This document shows positions 7,676 through 16,183 of a DNA stretch of 64,000 bases, piece after piece; position 1 is the stretch's first letter, and each line of letters starts with the position of its first letter. A program made the translations under genes and the position numbers. The notes under the pieces were generated by a model. It searched no databases. It was not told where the DNA came from and saw only the letters and a list, made by a program, of their open reading frames with translations. Source of the stretch: Mycolicibacterium gadium (GTDB lineage Bacteria; Actinomycetota; Actinomycetes; Mycobacteriales; Mycobacteriaceae); contig NZ_AP022608.1 in assembly GCF_010728925.1 (NCBI RefSeq), forward strand, positions 3,596,001-3,660,000, written 5' to 3'.

Positions 7676-8644
7676 ATGCCCAATGACAAGCCCCGTTGCC
7701 TGGTGACCGGCGCCACCGGTTATATCGGTGGCCGACTCGTGCCGCGACTGCTCGGTCGCGGCCATCCGGTGCGAGCCTTGGCCCGCCAGCCCGACAAGCT
7801 GGCGGACCGGCCGTGGCGGGACAGGGTCGAGGTCGCGCGCGGCGATCTCGGTGACGCCGACTCGCTACGCGACGCGTTCGACGGCGTCGACGTCGTCTAT
7901 TACCTGGTGCACTCGATGGGCACATCGAAGGATTTCGTGGCTGCGGAGGCGGCGTCGGCCCGCAACGTCGTCGCGGCAGCACGGCAGGCCGGCGTGCGGC
8001 GGTTCGTGTACCTGGGCGGGCTGCACCCCTCGGGCGCGGAGTTGTCGCCGCACCTTCGGTCGCGAGTGGCGGTCGGGGACATCCTGCTGGACTCCGGCAT
8101 CGAGACAGTTGTGTTCCAGGCCGGGATCGTGGTCGGTGCCGGCTCGGCGTCGTTCGAGATGATGCGCCACATCACCAACCGTCTGCCGGCGATGACGACG
8201 CCGAAGTGGGTGCACAACAAGATCCAGCCGATCGCGATCGACGACGTCCTCTACTACCTCGCCGAGGCGGCCACCGCCGAGATGCCCGCGTCACGCACAT
8301 GGGACATCGGCGGCCCCGACGCGCTCGAGTACGGCGACGCCATGCAGGTGTACGCGCAAGTGGCCGGTCTGCGGCCACGGATCATCATCGCGATTCCGTT
8401 CCTGACACCGACGATCGCCAGCTTGTGGATCGGTCTCGTCACGCCCATGCCACCGGGCCTGGCGCGGCCGCTGATCGAATCGCTGGAGGTCGACGCGGTG
8501 ATGAGTGAGCATGACATCGACGCCGTCATCGGGCCGCCGCCGGGCGGACTCACCGGCTACCGCGATGCGGTCGCCGATGCGATGAGTCATGGTCCGCTGC
8601 CGAGCGATCCGAAGTGGGCACACGTCGGCCGCCCGGCCGGTTAG
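7676..8644 (+). CDS. NAD(P)-binding NmrA/YbjT-like atypical SDR
   Basis: A 322-residue atypical short-chain dehydrogenase. The dinucleotide-binding motif TGATGYIGG is at residues 10-18. DGVDVVYYLVHSM is characteristic of the YbjT/NmrA-like group, and a Tyr-x-x-x-Lys catalytic pair is not evident, so it may act as a redox sensor or as a reductase of unknown substrate. The ATG at 7676 is chosen; a longer frame into the cupin gene is less likely. It lies 34 bp after the cupin gene on the same strand and is convergent with purF. Confidence 0.75.
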   Translation: MPNDKPRCLVTGATGYIGGRLVPRLLGRGHPVRALARQPDKLADRPWRDRVEVARGDLGDADSLRDAFDGVDVVYYLVHSMGTSKDFVAAEAASARNVVAAARQAGVRRFVYLGGLHPSGAELSPHLRSRVAVGDILLDSGIETVVFQAGIVVGAGSASFEMMRHITNRLPAMTTPKWVHNKIQPIAIDDVLYYLAEAATAEMPASRTWDIGGPDALEYGDAMQVYAQVAGLRPRIIIAIPFLTPTIASLWIGLVTPMPPGLARPLIESLEVDAVMSEHDIDAVIGPPPGGLTGYRDAVADAMSHGPLPSDPKWAHVGRPAG

Positions 8645-8666
8645 CGTCTGCACGACGGCCGAGCCG

Positions 8667-10199
8667 TCAAGGTCTCCTGAGCGCCGAGACGTTGTCGTTG
8701 TCGGACTGCAGCGGCACCCCGGTGCGGGCCGCGGTCGCCAGCATGTGCTCGATGACGTTCTTGCCCAACGCCGTTTCGCCAGGCAGCTCGATCGGGTAGT
8801 TGCCGTCGAAGCACGCCGAGCACAGTCGCGACGCCGGTTGTTCGGTGGCCGCGATCATGCCGCGCTGCGAGATGTAGCCCAGCGTGTCGGCGCCGATGGC
8901 ATGGCGGACACCCTCGAGCAGTTCGCCGGCATCACCTTCGGTGCTCGCGGCGTTGGCGATCAGCTCGGCGGGCGTGGCGAAGTCGATTCCGTAGAAGCAC
9001 GGCCACTTCACGGGCGGCGATGCGATGCGCACATGCACCTCGACGGCGCCGGCTTCACGCAGCATACGGATCAACGCCCGCTGCGTATTGCCGCGGACAA
9101 TGGAGTCGTCGACGACGATCAACCGCTTACCGCGGATCACTTCCTTGAGCGGATTCAGCTTGAGCCGAATACCCAGTTGCCGAATCGTCTGCGACGGCTG
9201 GATGAACGTGCGCCCGACGTACGCGTTCTTCATCAGGCCCTGCCCGTACGGAATGCCGGACTCCTGCGCGTAACCGACGGCCGCCGGGGTGCCCGATTCC
9301 GGCACGCCGATCACCAGGTCGGCTTCGACGGGCTTCTCACGGGCCAGGCGGCGGCCGATATCGACGCGAGCGGCATGCACCGAGCGACCCGCGATGTTGC
9401 TGTCGGGTCGGGCCAGGTACACATACTCGAAGACACAACCCTTGGGCTCGGGGTTGGCGAAGCGCGTCGAGCGCACCCCGTCGGCGTCGATGGCCAGCAA
9501 CTCACCGGGCTCGATGTCGCGGACGAACGAGGCGCCGACGATGTCGAGAGCCGCCGTTTCGGAGGCCACGACCCAGCCGCGGTCCAGCCGCCCCAACGAA
9601 AGCGGCCGCACGCCGTAGGGGTCGCGGGCCGCATAGAGGGTGTTCTCGTCCATGAAGGTGACACAGAACGCGCCGCGCACCGTCGGCAGCAGTTCGAGTG
9701 CGGCCTGCTCCAGCGTCGCATCGGCGGCGCCGTGCGCCAGCAGTGCGCCGAGAATGTCGGAGTCGGTGGTGGCCGCCGGGGCGCCACGGGTGCCGAGTAG
9801 ACCCGCCTCGCGGGCCCGGGTGGCCAGGTCGGCGGCGTTGACCAGGTTGCCGTTGTGGCCGAGCGCGACGCCCGTGCCCGCCGCGGTGTTGCGGAACACC
9901 GGCTGGGCATTTTCCCAAGTGGTGGATCCGCTCGTCGAGTATCGGCAGTGCCCGACGGCGACGTGGCCCTCCATGGCCGCCAGCGTCTGCTCGTCGAACA
10001 CCTGGCTGACCAGGCCCAAATCCTTGAAGACCAGCACCTGGGAGCCGTCGGCGACGGCGATGCCCGCCGCTTCCTGGCCGCGGTGCTGCAGCGCGTAGAG
10101 GCCGTAATAGGTGAGTTTGGCGACTTCTTCACCCGGCGCCCAGACGCCGAATACGCCACATTCTTCGCGGGGTTCTTGATCGGTCTGCGGGCCGGTCAC
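8667..10199 (-). CDS. purF: amidophosphoribosyltransferase
   Basis: A 510-residue glutamine PRPP amidotransferase, the committed first step of de novo purine synthesis. An N-terminal propeptide of 13 residues precedes the nucleophile Cys14 in EECGVFG. The Ntn glutaminase half includes GHCRYSTSG and GHNGNLVNA. The C-terminal phosphoribosyltransferase half has the PRPP loop VVDDSIVRGNT. The tail contains CSACFDGNYP, cysteines typical of the iron-sulfur-containing Bacillus-type enzymes. It starts with GTG at 10199. A 218-bp gap separates it from the next minus-strand gene upstream and probably holds its promoter. Confidence 0.96.
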   Translation of the reverse strand: MTGPQTDQEPREECGVFGVWAPGEEVAKLTYYGLYALQHRGQEAAGIAVADGSQVLVFKDLGLVSQVFDEQTLAAMEGHVAVGHCRYSTSGSTTWENAQPVFRNTAAGTGVALGHNGNLVNAADLATRAREAGLLGTRGAPAATTDSDILGALLAHGAADATLEQAALELLPTVRGAFCVTFMDENTLYAARDPYGVRPLSLGRLDRGWVVASETAALDIVGASFVRDIEPGELLAIDADGVRSTRFANPEPKGCVFEYVYLARPDSNIAGRSVHAARVDIGRRLAREKPVEADLVIGVPESGTPAAVGYAQESGIPYGQGLMKNAYVGRTFIQPSQTIRQLGIRLKLNPLKEVIRGKRLIVVDDSIVRGNTQRALIRMLREAGAVEVHVRIASPPVKWPCFYGIDFATPAELIANAASTEGDAGELLEGVRHAIGADTLGYISQRGMIAATEQPASRLCSACFDGNYPIELPGETALGKNVIEHMLATAARTGVPLQSDNDNVSALRRP

Positions 10200-10383
10200 G
10201 ATATGGCTGCTCCCAGGGCGGTGTGGGTAGACGAGATCAGTCTACGGTCATCACCGGTAAATCACGGAAGACACCGACGATGTCGTGCACCCAAAAGAAC
10301 GACTTCTACGGGTCGAGAAATTCCTCGCATATCGCTTCCAATCGGCGAACCACCAGGTCACGGGTGCGCGGCGGCGTCCCTGG

Positions 10384-10401
10384 CCTGAGCATCGGCTCAG
10401 G
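10384..10401 (-). terminator. short hairpin downstream of the SCP-like gene
   Basis: CCTGAGC (10384-10390) and its exact complement GCTCAGG (10395-10401) form a 7-bp stem with a four-base loop. It sits 17 bp past the stop of the minus-strand SCP-like gene and about 185 bp before purF. The rest of the 10200-10417 gap shows no gene and presumably holds the purF promoter and leader. There is no U-tract, so termination is only a possibility. Confidence 0.35.
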
Positions 10402-10417
10402 CGGACGTGTGGCGAAG

Positions 10418-10810
10418 CTAACCGTCGAGGCGGATCAGCGGCAGCCAACCGGCGACCTCACCGGCACGCGCCCCGGAAGACGTCAACAGCCCGCCCGCGG
10501 TGGCGTCCGCCACGTCCAGCAGGCCCGTCGCGAGCAGCAGCCACGTCCGCGGGTCGGTCTCCACCACATTGGGTGGATTTCCCCGCCTGTGCGCCGGCCC
10601 TGAAATACATTGCACCGCAACAAATGGCGGGACACGGACCTCGACGCTGTTGCCCGGCGCCAGCGCGGCGAGCGTGCGAGCGGTCAATCGCACCGCCTCG
10701 GCGAGTTCGGCGCGCGCGGGAGCGGGTTCGCTGTCGTCGCGCAGCCACGCGGCGACGGCCGAAACCGCAGCACGTGTCATCGCCGGATCGGCCCTACGAG
10801 AGCTGGACAT
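10418..10810 (-). CDS. sterol-carrier-type (SCP) protein, Rv0807 type
   Basis: A 130-residue protein matching the Rv0807 family (length 129 in M. tuberculosis), commonly annotated as a bacterial sterol carrier protein-like fold. Visible conserved stretches are RLTARTLAALAPGNSVEVRVPPFVAVQC and the end GARAGEVAGWLPLIRL. It would be a cytoplasmic protein with a lipid-sized cavity, but its ligand is not known. It is the usual mycobacterial neighbour of purF. The start lies only 16 bp from the divergent MCE gene, so the two promoters must overlap. Confidence 0.75.
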   Translation of the reverse strand: MSSSRRADPAMTRAAVSAVAAWLRDDSEPAPARAELAEAVRLTARTLAALAPGNSVEVRVPPFVAVQCISGPAHRRGNPPNVVETDPRTWLLLATGLLDVADATAGGLLTSSGARAGEVAGWLPLIRLDG

Positions 10811-10814
10811 ACTT

Positions 10815-10826
10815 TAGATTCTCAAA
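10815..10826 (+). promoter_or_regulatory. -10 box for the leaderless MCE gene
   Basis: TAGATT at 10815-10820 matches TANNNT and is followed by 6 bp and then the GTG at 10827. The divergent SCP-like gene starts at 10810, so the whole control region is squeezed into 16 bp between the two starts. Confidence 0.4.
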
Positions 10827-12032
10827 GTGTTTGTCGACCGCCACAATCCGCCCTACCGGACGGCGGGCGCGGTCTTGGTGGTGATCGCCGCGGTTGCGGC
10901 GGGCCTGATCTACCTGCAGTTCCGGGGCGACTTCATCCCGTCCACACCACTCACGTTGGTCTCGTCGCGCTCTGGACTGGTGGTCGAACCCGGCGCGAAG
11001 GTGACCTACAACGGCGTGGAGATCGGCCGCGTCGCGCGCATCGGCACCGTCGATGTGGATGGCACCGCGAAGGCGCAGCTGTCCCTCGACGTCGACCCGG
11101 AATACCTCGAGCTCATTCCGGCCAATGTGATCGCCGACGTGCAGGCGACCACCGTTTTCGGCAACAAGTACGTGTCGTTTCGATCACCGGAAGATCCATC
11201 TGCAGAACGTGTTTCGGGCACAGACGTGATCGAGGTGTCCTCGGTGAGCACCGAGTTCAACACCCTGTTCGAGACGGTGCTGTCACTTGCCGAGCAGGTC
11301 GACCCGATCAAGCTGAACCAGACACTGACCGCCACGGCCGAGGCGTTGACGGGCCTGGGTGACCGGTTCGGTGAGTCGCTGTCGAATGGCAACAGCATCC
11401 TCGACGATCTCAATGTGCGAATGCCGCAGATCCGCGAGGACACCAGGTTGGTGGCGGGTCTTCTCGACGTGTACGCCGATGCGTCACCGGATCTGTGGGA
11501 CGGCCTGGAGGACGCGGTCACCACCGTGCGCACGTTCAACGCGCAGTGGGACGGCATCGACGCGGCGTTGATGGCCGCGCTGGGCTTCGCCGACCCCGCT
11601 GCCGACAGCCTGAATCGCGGCGGACCGTACTTCGTGCGCGGCGCCGCGGATCTGATCCCCACGTCCAAACTGTTCGACGACTACAGCCCCCAGCTGTTCT
11701 GCACGCTGCGGAACTTCGCCGAGATCGAGAAGAAGGTCGCCGAGACTCTCGGCGGGAACGGCTATTCGCTTGCTACGTCGTCGGGCACATTCGCCGGTGC
11801 CGGCAACCCGTACATCTACCCCGACAACCTGCCGCGGGTGAACGCCAGGGGCGGCCCGGAGGGTCGTCCGGGCTGCTGGCAGAAGATCTCCCGTGAGTTG
11901 TGGCCCGCGCCGTACCTGGTGATGGACACCGGCGCCAGCATCGCGCCGTACAACCACGCCGAAATCGGGCAGCCGATCCTGATCGACTACGTGTGGGGCA
12001 GGCAGGTCGGCGAGCTGACCATCAACCCGTGA
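10827..12032 (+). CDS. orphan MCE (MlaD-domain) family protein
   Basis: A 401-residue MCE protein. One N-terminal transmembrane helix (about residues 12-31) anchors it, then comes the MlaD/MCE domain (about 38-118, with LTLVSSRSGLVVEPGAKVTYNGVEIG and TVFGNKYVSF), then the long alpha-helical needle domain and a Cys-containing C-terminal region (FCTLRNF and PGCWQK). MCE proteins form hexameric tubes that move lipids across the mycobacterial envelope with YrbE permeases. Here there are no yrbE genes or further mce genes nearby, so it is a stand-alone copy, most like MceA. It may join a complex encoded elsewhere. GTG start with a TANNNT box 6 bp upstream. Confidence 0.85.
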   Translation: MFVDRHNPPYRTAGAVLVVIAAVAAGLIYLQFRGDFIPSTPLTLVSSRSGLVVEPGAKVTYNGVEIGRVARIGTVDVDGTAKAQLSLDVDPEYLELIPANVIADVQATTVFGNKYVSFRSPEDPSAERVSGTDVIEVSSVSTEFNTLFETVLSLAEQVDPIKLNQTLTATAEALTGLGDRFGESLSNGNSILDDLNVRMPQIREDTRLVAGLLDVYADASPDLWDGLEDAVTTVRTFNAQWDGIDAALMAALGFADPAADSLNRGGPYFVRGAADLIPTSKLFDDYSPQLFCTLRNFAEIEKKVAETLGGNGYSLATSSGTFAGAGNPYIYPDNLPRVNARGGPEGRPGCWQKISRELWPAPYLVMDTGASIAPYNHAEIGQPILIDYVWGRQVGELTINP

Positions 12033-12035
12033 GCG

Positions 12036-12066
12036 TTGACATCAACATTTGTTGAGGTTTTACGTT
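12036..12066 (+). promoter_or_regulatory. promoter with palindrome upstream of the PPOX gene
   Basis: TTGACA (12036-12041) is a perfect -35 hexamer directly followed by the palindrome TCAAC-ATTT-GTTGA (12042-12055). A weak -10 (TACGTT, 12061-12066) precedes the ATG at 12073. The palindrome occupies the spacer between -35 and -10, where a repressor would block RNA polymerase. Confidence 0.4.
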
Positions 12067-12072
12067 CGCAGC

Positions 12073-12495
12073 ATGACGTTCAAATCACATGAGATCGAAT
12101 ATCTTCGGCGGGCCGACCTGGGTCGGTTGGCCACCATTCAGCGCAACGGGACACCGCAGAACAGTCCGGTCGGATTCACCTACAACGAGCAGCTCGGGAC
12201 GATCGACATCGCCGGTTATCAGATGTCCAAGAGCCAGAAGTATCGCAACATCGCGCACAACGACCGGGTTGCGTTCGTGGTCGACGACATCGCGTCGCGC
12301 GCGCCGTGGCGGGTGCGTTGCCTCGAGATTCGCGGCACCGCCGAACAGGCCGTGATCGCCCCGTCACAGGGCGCGGCGGGCGACCATCTGGATACGGCGA
12401 TCATCCGCGTCACCCCTACGCGGATCATCAGTTTCGGCATCGACGATCAGGACACCGAGCCGCACCAACTCACCGCAGATATCCGGGACGTGTAG
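12073..12495 (+). CDS. PPOX-class F420-dependent enzyme (MSMEG_5819 family)
   Basis: A 140-residue split-barrel flavin/deazaflavin-binding protein. It begins with the family-like HEIEYLRRADLGRLATIQ, continues with QNSPVGFTYNE and YQMSKSQKYRNI, and ends SFGIDDQDTEPH. It corresponds to the actinobacterial PPOX subfamily named after MSMEG_5819, predicted to use coenzyme F420 for redox reactions on unknown substrates. The ATG lies 40 bp after the MCE gene, but a separate promoter with a palindrome is visible in that gap. It ends 4 bp before the convergent SDR stop. Confidence 0.82.
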   Translation: MTFKSHEIEYLRRADLGRLATIQRNGTPQNSPVGFTYNEQLGTIDIAGYQMSKSQKYRNIAHNDRVAFVVDDIASRAPWRVRCLEIRGTAEQAVIAPSQGAAGDHLDTAIIRVTPTRIISFGIDDQDTEPHQLTADIRDV

Positions 12496-12499
12496 CAGC

Positions 12500-13285
12500 T
12501 CAGTCGGGGAAGCCGAACATCTTGACGACACCGTGATCGCGGCCCGCGGTGTAGCCGCCGTCGACCGCGATCGCCTGCCCGGTGACGAACGAGGCATCGA
12601 TCGACACCAAGAAGGCTGCCATCGCGGCGATCTCATCAGGCCGACCCCTGCGCTGCAGGGCGTGTTCGTCGGTGATCGACTGCAACGGGCCCTCCATGCC
12701 CTCGAGACCCATCACGGCGTTGAGCATCGGGGTGTCGATGAAGCCGGGGCAGATGGCGTTGGCGCGGATGCCGCTGGGGCCGTAGTCCAGTGCGATGTTC
12801 TTCGTGAGAAGGACGACGCCGCCCTTCGACGCGTTGTAGGCACTACCACCCGCAGTGCCTTCGAGCCCCTCGACGCTGGCGAGCGTCACGATCGAACCAC
12901 GCTCACCGTCGACCCTCGGCTGCTCGATCATCTTGGCCAGTGCGGCCTTCGCGACCAGGAACGTGCCGGTGAGGTTGATCGAGATCACCCGTTCCCACTC
13001 CTCTTTGGGGAGCAGGTGCACCGGGCCTCCTCCCGCAACACCGCCGGAATGGACCACCCCGTCGACGCGGCCGGGAACCGCAGCGAAGACCTCCGCGACC
13101 GCCGCTTCGTCGGCCACGTCGGCTGCGACGAAGGTGAATCGGGCGCCCAGGTCCTCGGTGGGGGCAACCAGGTCGGTGCCGACGACGGTGCCGCCCTCGG
13201 CCAGCAGTCGCCGAGCGGTGGCCAGGCCGATGCCTGACGCTGCGCCGGTGACGACGAAGGTGCGGGATGCGGATCTGTCTGTCAT
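12500..13285 (-). CDS. short-chain dehydrogenase/reductase (classical SDR)
   Basis: A 261-residue classical SDR. The cofactor motif TGAASGIG is at residues 13-20. The catalytic Ser lies in the TLASVEG region and the Tyr-x-x-x-Lys is YNASKGG, followed by the typical NAICPGFIDTPM and the C-terminal TGQAIAVDGGYT. It should be a cytoplasmic NAD(P)-dependent alcohol/ketone oxidoreductase; the substrate cannot be read from sequence. Length is standard. It lies just downstream of the secreted protein gene on the same strand, 28 bp apart. Confidence 0.88.
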   Translation of the reverse strand: MTDRSASRTFVVTGAASGIGLATARRLLAEGGTVVGTDLVAPTEDLGARFTFVAADVADEAAVAEVFAAVPGRVDGVVHSGGVAGGGPVHLLPKEEWERVISINLTGTFLVAKAALAKMIEQPRVDGERGSIVTLASVEGLEGTAGGSAYNASKGGVVLLTKNIALDYGPSGIRANAICPGFIDTPMLNAVMGLEGMEGPLQSITDEHALQRRGRPDEIAAMAAFLVSIDASFVTGQAIAVDGGYTAGRDHGVVKMFGFPD

Positions 13286-13313
13286 GGGCAGACGATACGC
13301 AATTCGATTCGTG

Positions 13314-13811
13314 TCAGACGGAATTGGGGTCCGCCACGGTCACGCCTGACGGCAGGTCACCCTCGCGGACTGCGGTGAACGACCGCGAGATCGGCTGGCA
13401 CGGCGACGCCGACTCGACCAACTCACCGCTCAGCGAGGTCCCCGACGCGGAGAAGGACATCGTCGAAGTGCCCGCGGTCTTCTTGCCCTCGCACGCGAAA
13501 CCTTGTGCCTGGCTGGAGATGTACCGACCTCCGCTTTCGCGGAAGACGTAGGTTGTCGATACGCCGCCGACGTTGGTCGCCGTCGCGACGCAGCCGGCGG
13601 GCGGGCAGGCCGAGCGAATTGCCAAGAGCCAGGTGTACGGTCCGCGGGGCTCCGGATAGTCGAAGTCACTCGCTTCGGTGCCCGCGAAGCTCAGCCGGTA
13701 CAGGCCGTCGGTCAACGGAGTCGCCGCGGCGACCGGTGATGCGCAGACCGCGAACGCAGAGCCGGCGACGATGCCGACTACGGCGACAACTGCGGCCCGG
13801 GTGATGGCCAT
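13314..13811 (-). CDS. secreted protein of unknown function, 165 aa
   Basis: A 165-residue protein with a strong signal peptide (MAITRAAVVAVV, hydrophobic to about residue 25, cleavage near AAAATP). The mature region is beta-rich with four cysteines (ACPPAGCV, FACEGK, SPCQP), compatible with two disulfides, and starts PLTDGLYRLSF. Such small Cys-paired secreted proteins are frequent in mycobacteria; no domain name is recognised with confidence. It is the last member of a minus-strand run purL - hydrolase - CPBP protease - this gene, 9 bp after the protease stop. Confidence 0.65.
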   Translation of the reverse strand: MAITRAAVVAVVGIVAGSAFAVCASPVAAATPLTDGLYRLSFAGTEASDFDYPEPRGPYTWLLAIRSACPPAGCVATATNVGGVSTTYVFRESGGRYISSQAQGFACEGKKTAGTSTMSFSASGTSLSGELVESASPCQPISRSFTAVREGDLPSGVTVADPNSV

Positions 13812-13820
13812 AGGTCACTA

Positions 13821-14459
13821 TCACAGAGAAATCGCACGTGCACGGCTGTTTTGCACTGCCAGTGCCGCCACCGCACCGGATTCGTTGATCGCCAGATGCG
13901 CCAGCATCGGGCCGATCAGGCTGCCCGAGCGCTCGTACAGCCAGCCGAACACCCAGCCGGCCAGTCCGGTGACCAGCACCGTGGGAACGACGGGCTCTCC
14001 GGTCCGGCGGGCATCGGTGATGTGCGACAACCCGAAGGCCGCGGCCTGCAGGAACCGGCCGCCGCCGGTCCCGAACGCCTCCGCGGCGACGGTGCCCAGG
14101 GCACCGCGGAAAGCGGCCTCCTCCGACCACACCGTGCCCAGCGGAATACCGACCAAGAGCCAACGGAGCGCACCATCGGGCAGGTCCCGGTCCGCCATCT
14201 CCTGCCGCACCCGGGGCAACGCCGTCGCCGTCGCAACGCCGATCACGACGGGGGCGGCAGCGCCGAGGCCCAACCGCAGACCTGAGCCCGGATGCCGAAA
14301 GCCGACGGGCGCGCGCGTCAGGGCGACCAGTGTGGCGCCGCCGAGGGCATGCGCGGCGGGATGCCAGCGCGACGGCAACCGCGGGGCCACCAGGCTCCAC
14401 CCCACGAGGATGGCCGCCAGGCCCAGCGCCTCTACCGCCGAACGTTGCTTGGGGCGCAC
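13821..14459 (-). CDS. CPBP-family intramembrane metalloprotease (Rv0804 type)
   Basis: A 212-residue polytopic membrane protein with the three CPBP/Abi motifs: EExxR as SEEAAFRG (E-E-x-x-x-R), FGLSHI, and the HLAINE histidine box near the C-terminus. Between them lie about six hydrophobic helices. The family contains CaaX-processing and bacteriocin-immunity-related proteases; the substrate here is unknown. The GTG start overlaps the stop of the upstream alpha/beta hydrolase gene by 1 bp (TAGTG), so they are probably co-expressed. It corresponds to Rv0804 near purL. Confidence 0.8.
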   Translation of the reverse strand: MRPKQRSAVEALGLAAILVGWSLVAPRLPSRWHPAAHALGGATLVALTRAPVGFRHPGSGLRLGLGAAAPVVIGVATATALPRVRQEMADRDLPDGALRWLLVGIPLGTVWSEEAAFRGALGTVAAEAFGTGGGRFLQAAAFGLSHITDARRTGEPVVPTVLVTGLAGWVFGWLYERSGSLIGPMLAHLAINESGAVAALAVQNSRARAISL

Positions 14460-16183
14460 TAGTATTCGGGACCGTCTTCGGCTTCGGTCTTCTGGAGTGC
14501 GAGGCGGATCCGCTGGGTGTCCTCTCGTGTCCAGCCGTCAGGTGGCGCGACGGCCGCCCAGCCGTCGAGCACATAGTCGCCGTAGTTGTGTCCGTGCCCA
14601 GCCGGGACCGATCCGGCGTTGGTCATGTCGACGGCGACCTGCCAGAACGTGATGATCGGATACCACCGCATCGACGCCGTGCGGTCACGGCCCGGGGGTT
14701 CCCGCAGCCAGTCGGGCCTGCTGAAAAGGAGGTCCTCCGACCACCACACGACAGGATCGGAGGGGTGCTGCATGAACAACACACGCGTTCCCTCCCAAGG
14801 CTTTTCCGCTACATTGGCGATCTGTTGGGCGTCGGTGGCCTCGGAGAACCGCACCGTCCGGCCGTTGTCGTAGCGCGGCCGGACCTCTGGGGTACCCGGG
14901 TCGCGACGCTCGGTGATCGCGCTCCACAGCGGACTGGCATTCGGCGGGCCGACCCACAGCACCGACGAGAAGCCCATTTCGGCGATATCCGGTAACCACG
15001 CGAACGCGCCCTGGCCTGCCATCGAGCCGAGGCTTTCGCCGTAGAGCAATAGCTTCGGCCTCCGGTCCGGTGGCAACTTCGCCCAGCGTTCGTGAATGGC
15101 GTCGATCATCATGCGGCCGGATTCCATGGACTTCTGCTGGTCGCCCAGGAACGAGATCCAGCTCGGCAGATACGAATACTGCGAGCCGACCAGCGCGGTG
15201 TCGCCGTTGTACATCATCTCCAGCGACCGTGCGGCGACCGGGTTGATCCACCCGGTGCCGGTGGTCGGGATGATCACCAGCAGCTTGCGCTCGAACGCTC
15301 CGGTGCGCTCTAGTTCGCTGAGCAACACCGCCATTCGCTGTTCGTCGGTGTCGGCGGTCTGCAGGCCGACGTAGGCGCGGATAGGCTCCTTGGCGGGCCG
15401 ACCGTTGAGTTCGGTCAGCTCTGCGGCGTCGGGTCCGGTCGCGACGAAATTGCGGCCCTGATACCCCAGTGTCTCCCACGGCGCGAAAGAGTCTGGACTG
15501 CCAGACTTTTCGGGTTCCAGCGGCTGGACGACCCCGGGCCGTGTGGTGAAGTTCTGCGGCTGGAACATCCGGTTCGAGGCGGTGAGAAAGCCACGGACGA
15601 GGACACCGTTGATCAGCGTGATCGTCAATACGACGACGATCGCGGTGCCGATGAACAAGGCGACCTCGTCGTTGAGTCGCCAACGCCGGATGAAGAACCG
15701 CGCCATCGCCTTGATCAAGTCGATCAGCACCCGGGTGGCGGCCACGCACGCGCCACCGGCCAGCACCGCGATGATCAGTGTCCTCAGGTATCCGAGCGTC
15801 GTCGGCCCCTCGATACCCACCACCGCCGACACCTGGCGCTGCCATTGGGCGGCCGGGATCAGCATCAGCACACACGCCGCGATCGCCAGCACCACGGTCG
15901 TGGTCTTGAACACGTACTGCACCCGCCTCGGCGGCGGCCAACCCTTGCGCCGGCGAATCACGAAGCGGCGGAACAACCTCCAACCGAATACGCCGATACC
16001 GTAGCCGATGGCCGCATTCAGCCCGCCGATGAGCCCCTGGAACAGCCAGTCTCTCGGCAACAGCGACGGTGTCAGGCTCAGACAGAAAAACAGTGCACCA
16101 AAAGCGATTCCGACAAAGTCGAGCCGGACCAGGCTCCATGCCCAGACATAGAAGGGGTGCCGTTCGCGGTTCTGCGCAATCAC
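14459..16183 (-). CDS. integral-membrane alpha/beta hydrolase (Abhydrolase_9 family)
   Basis: A 574-residue protein in two parts. The N-terminal third is membrane-embedded, with about five hydrophobic segments between residues 20 and 210 (for example [18 protein letters not shown], and the segment around [13 protein letters not shown]). The C-terminal domain has the nucleophile elbow [14 protein letters not shown] and ends with a His-rich [14 protein letters not shown] that likely provides the catalytic histidine. This matches the Abhydrolase_9_N plus Abhydrolase_9 arrangement, as in Rv1069c. It would act at the membrane on a lipid-like or ester substrate. The GTG start overlaps the purL stop by four bases (GTGA). 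Confidence 0.82.
   Translation of the reverse strand: MIAQNRERHPFYVWAWSLVRLDFVGIAFGALFFCLSLTPSLLPRDWLFQGLIGGLNAAIGYGIGVFGWRLFRRFVIRRRKGWPPPRRVQYVFKTTTVVLAIAACVLMLIPAAQWQRQVSAVVGIEGPTTLGYLRTLIIAVLAGGACVAATRVLIDLIKAMARFFIRRWRLNDEVALFIGTAIVVVLTITLINGVLVRGFLTASNRMFQPQNFTTRPGVVQPLEPEKSGSPDSFAPWETLGYQGRNFVATGPDAAELTELNGRPAKEPIRAYVGLQTADTDEQRMAVLLSELERTGAFERKLLVIIPTTGTGWINPVAARSLEMMYNGDTALVGSQYSYLPSWISFLGDQQKSMESGRMMIDAIHERWAKLPPDRRPKLLLYGESLGSMAGQGAFAWLPDIAEMGFSSVLWVGPPNASPLWSAITERRDPGTPEVRPRYDNGRTVRFSEATDAQQIANVAEKPWEGTRVLFMQHPSDPVVWWSEDLLFSRPDWLREPPGRDRTASMRWYPIITFWQVAVDMTNAGSVPAGHGHNYGDYVLDGWAAVAPPDGWTREDTQRIRLALQKTEAEDGPEY

Noticed and set aside
8589..9800. Long plus-strand frame (about 400 codons) opposite purF
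   Set aside because: Antisense shadow in high-GC DNA; composition is Arg/Gly/Asp/His-rich with no domain, whereas purF on the other strand is certain.
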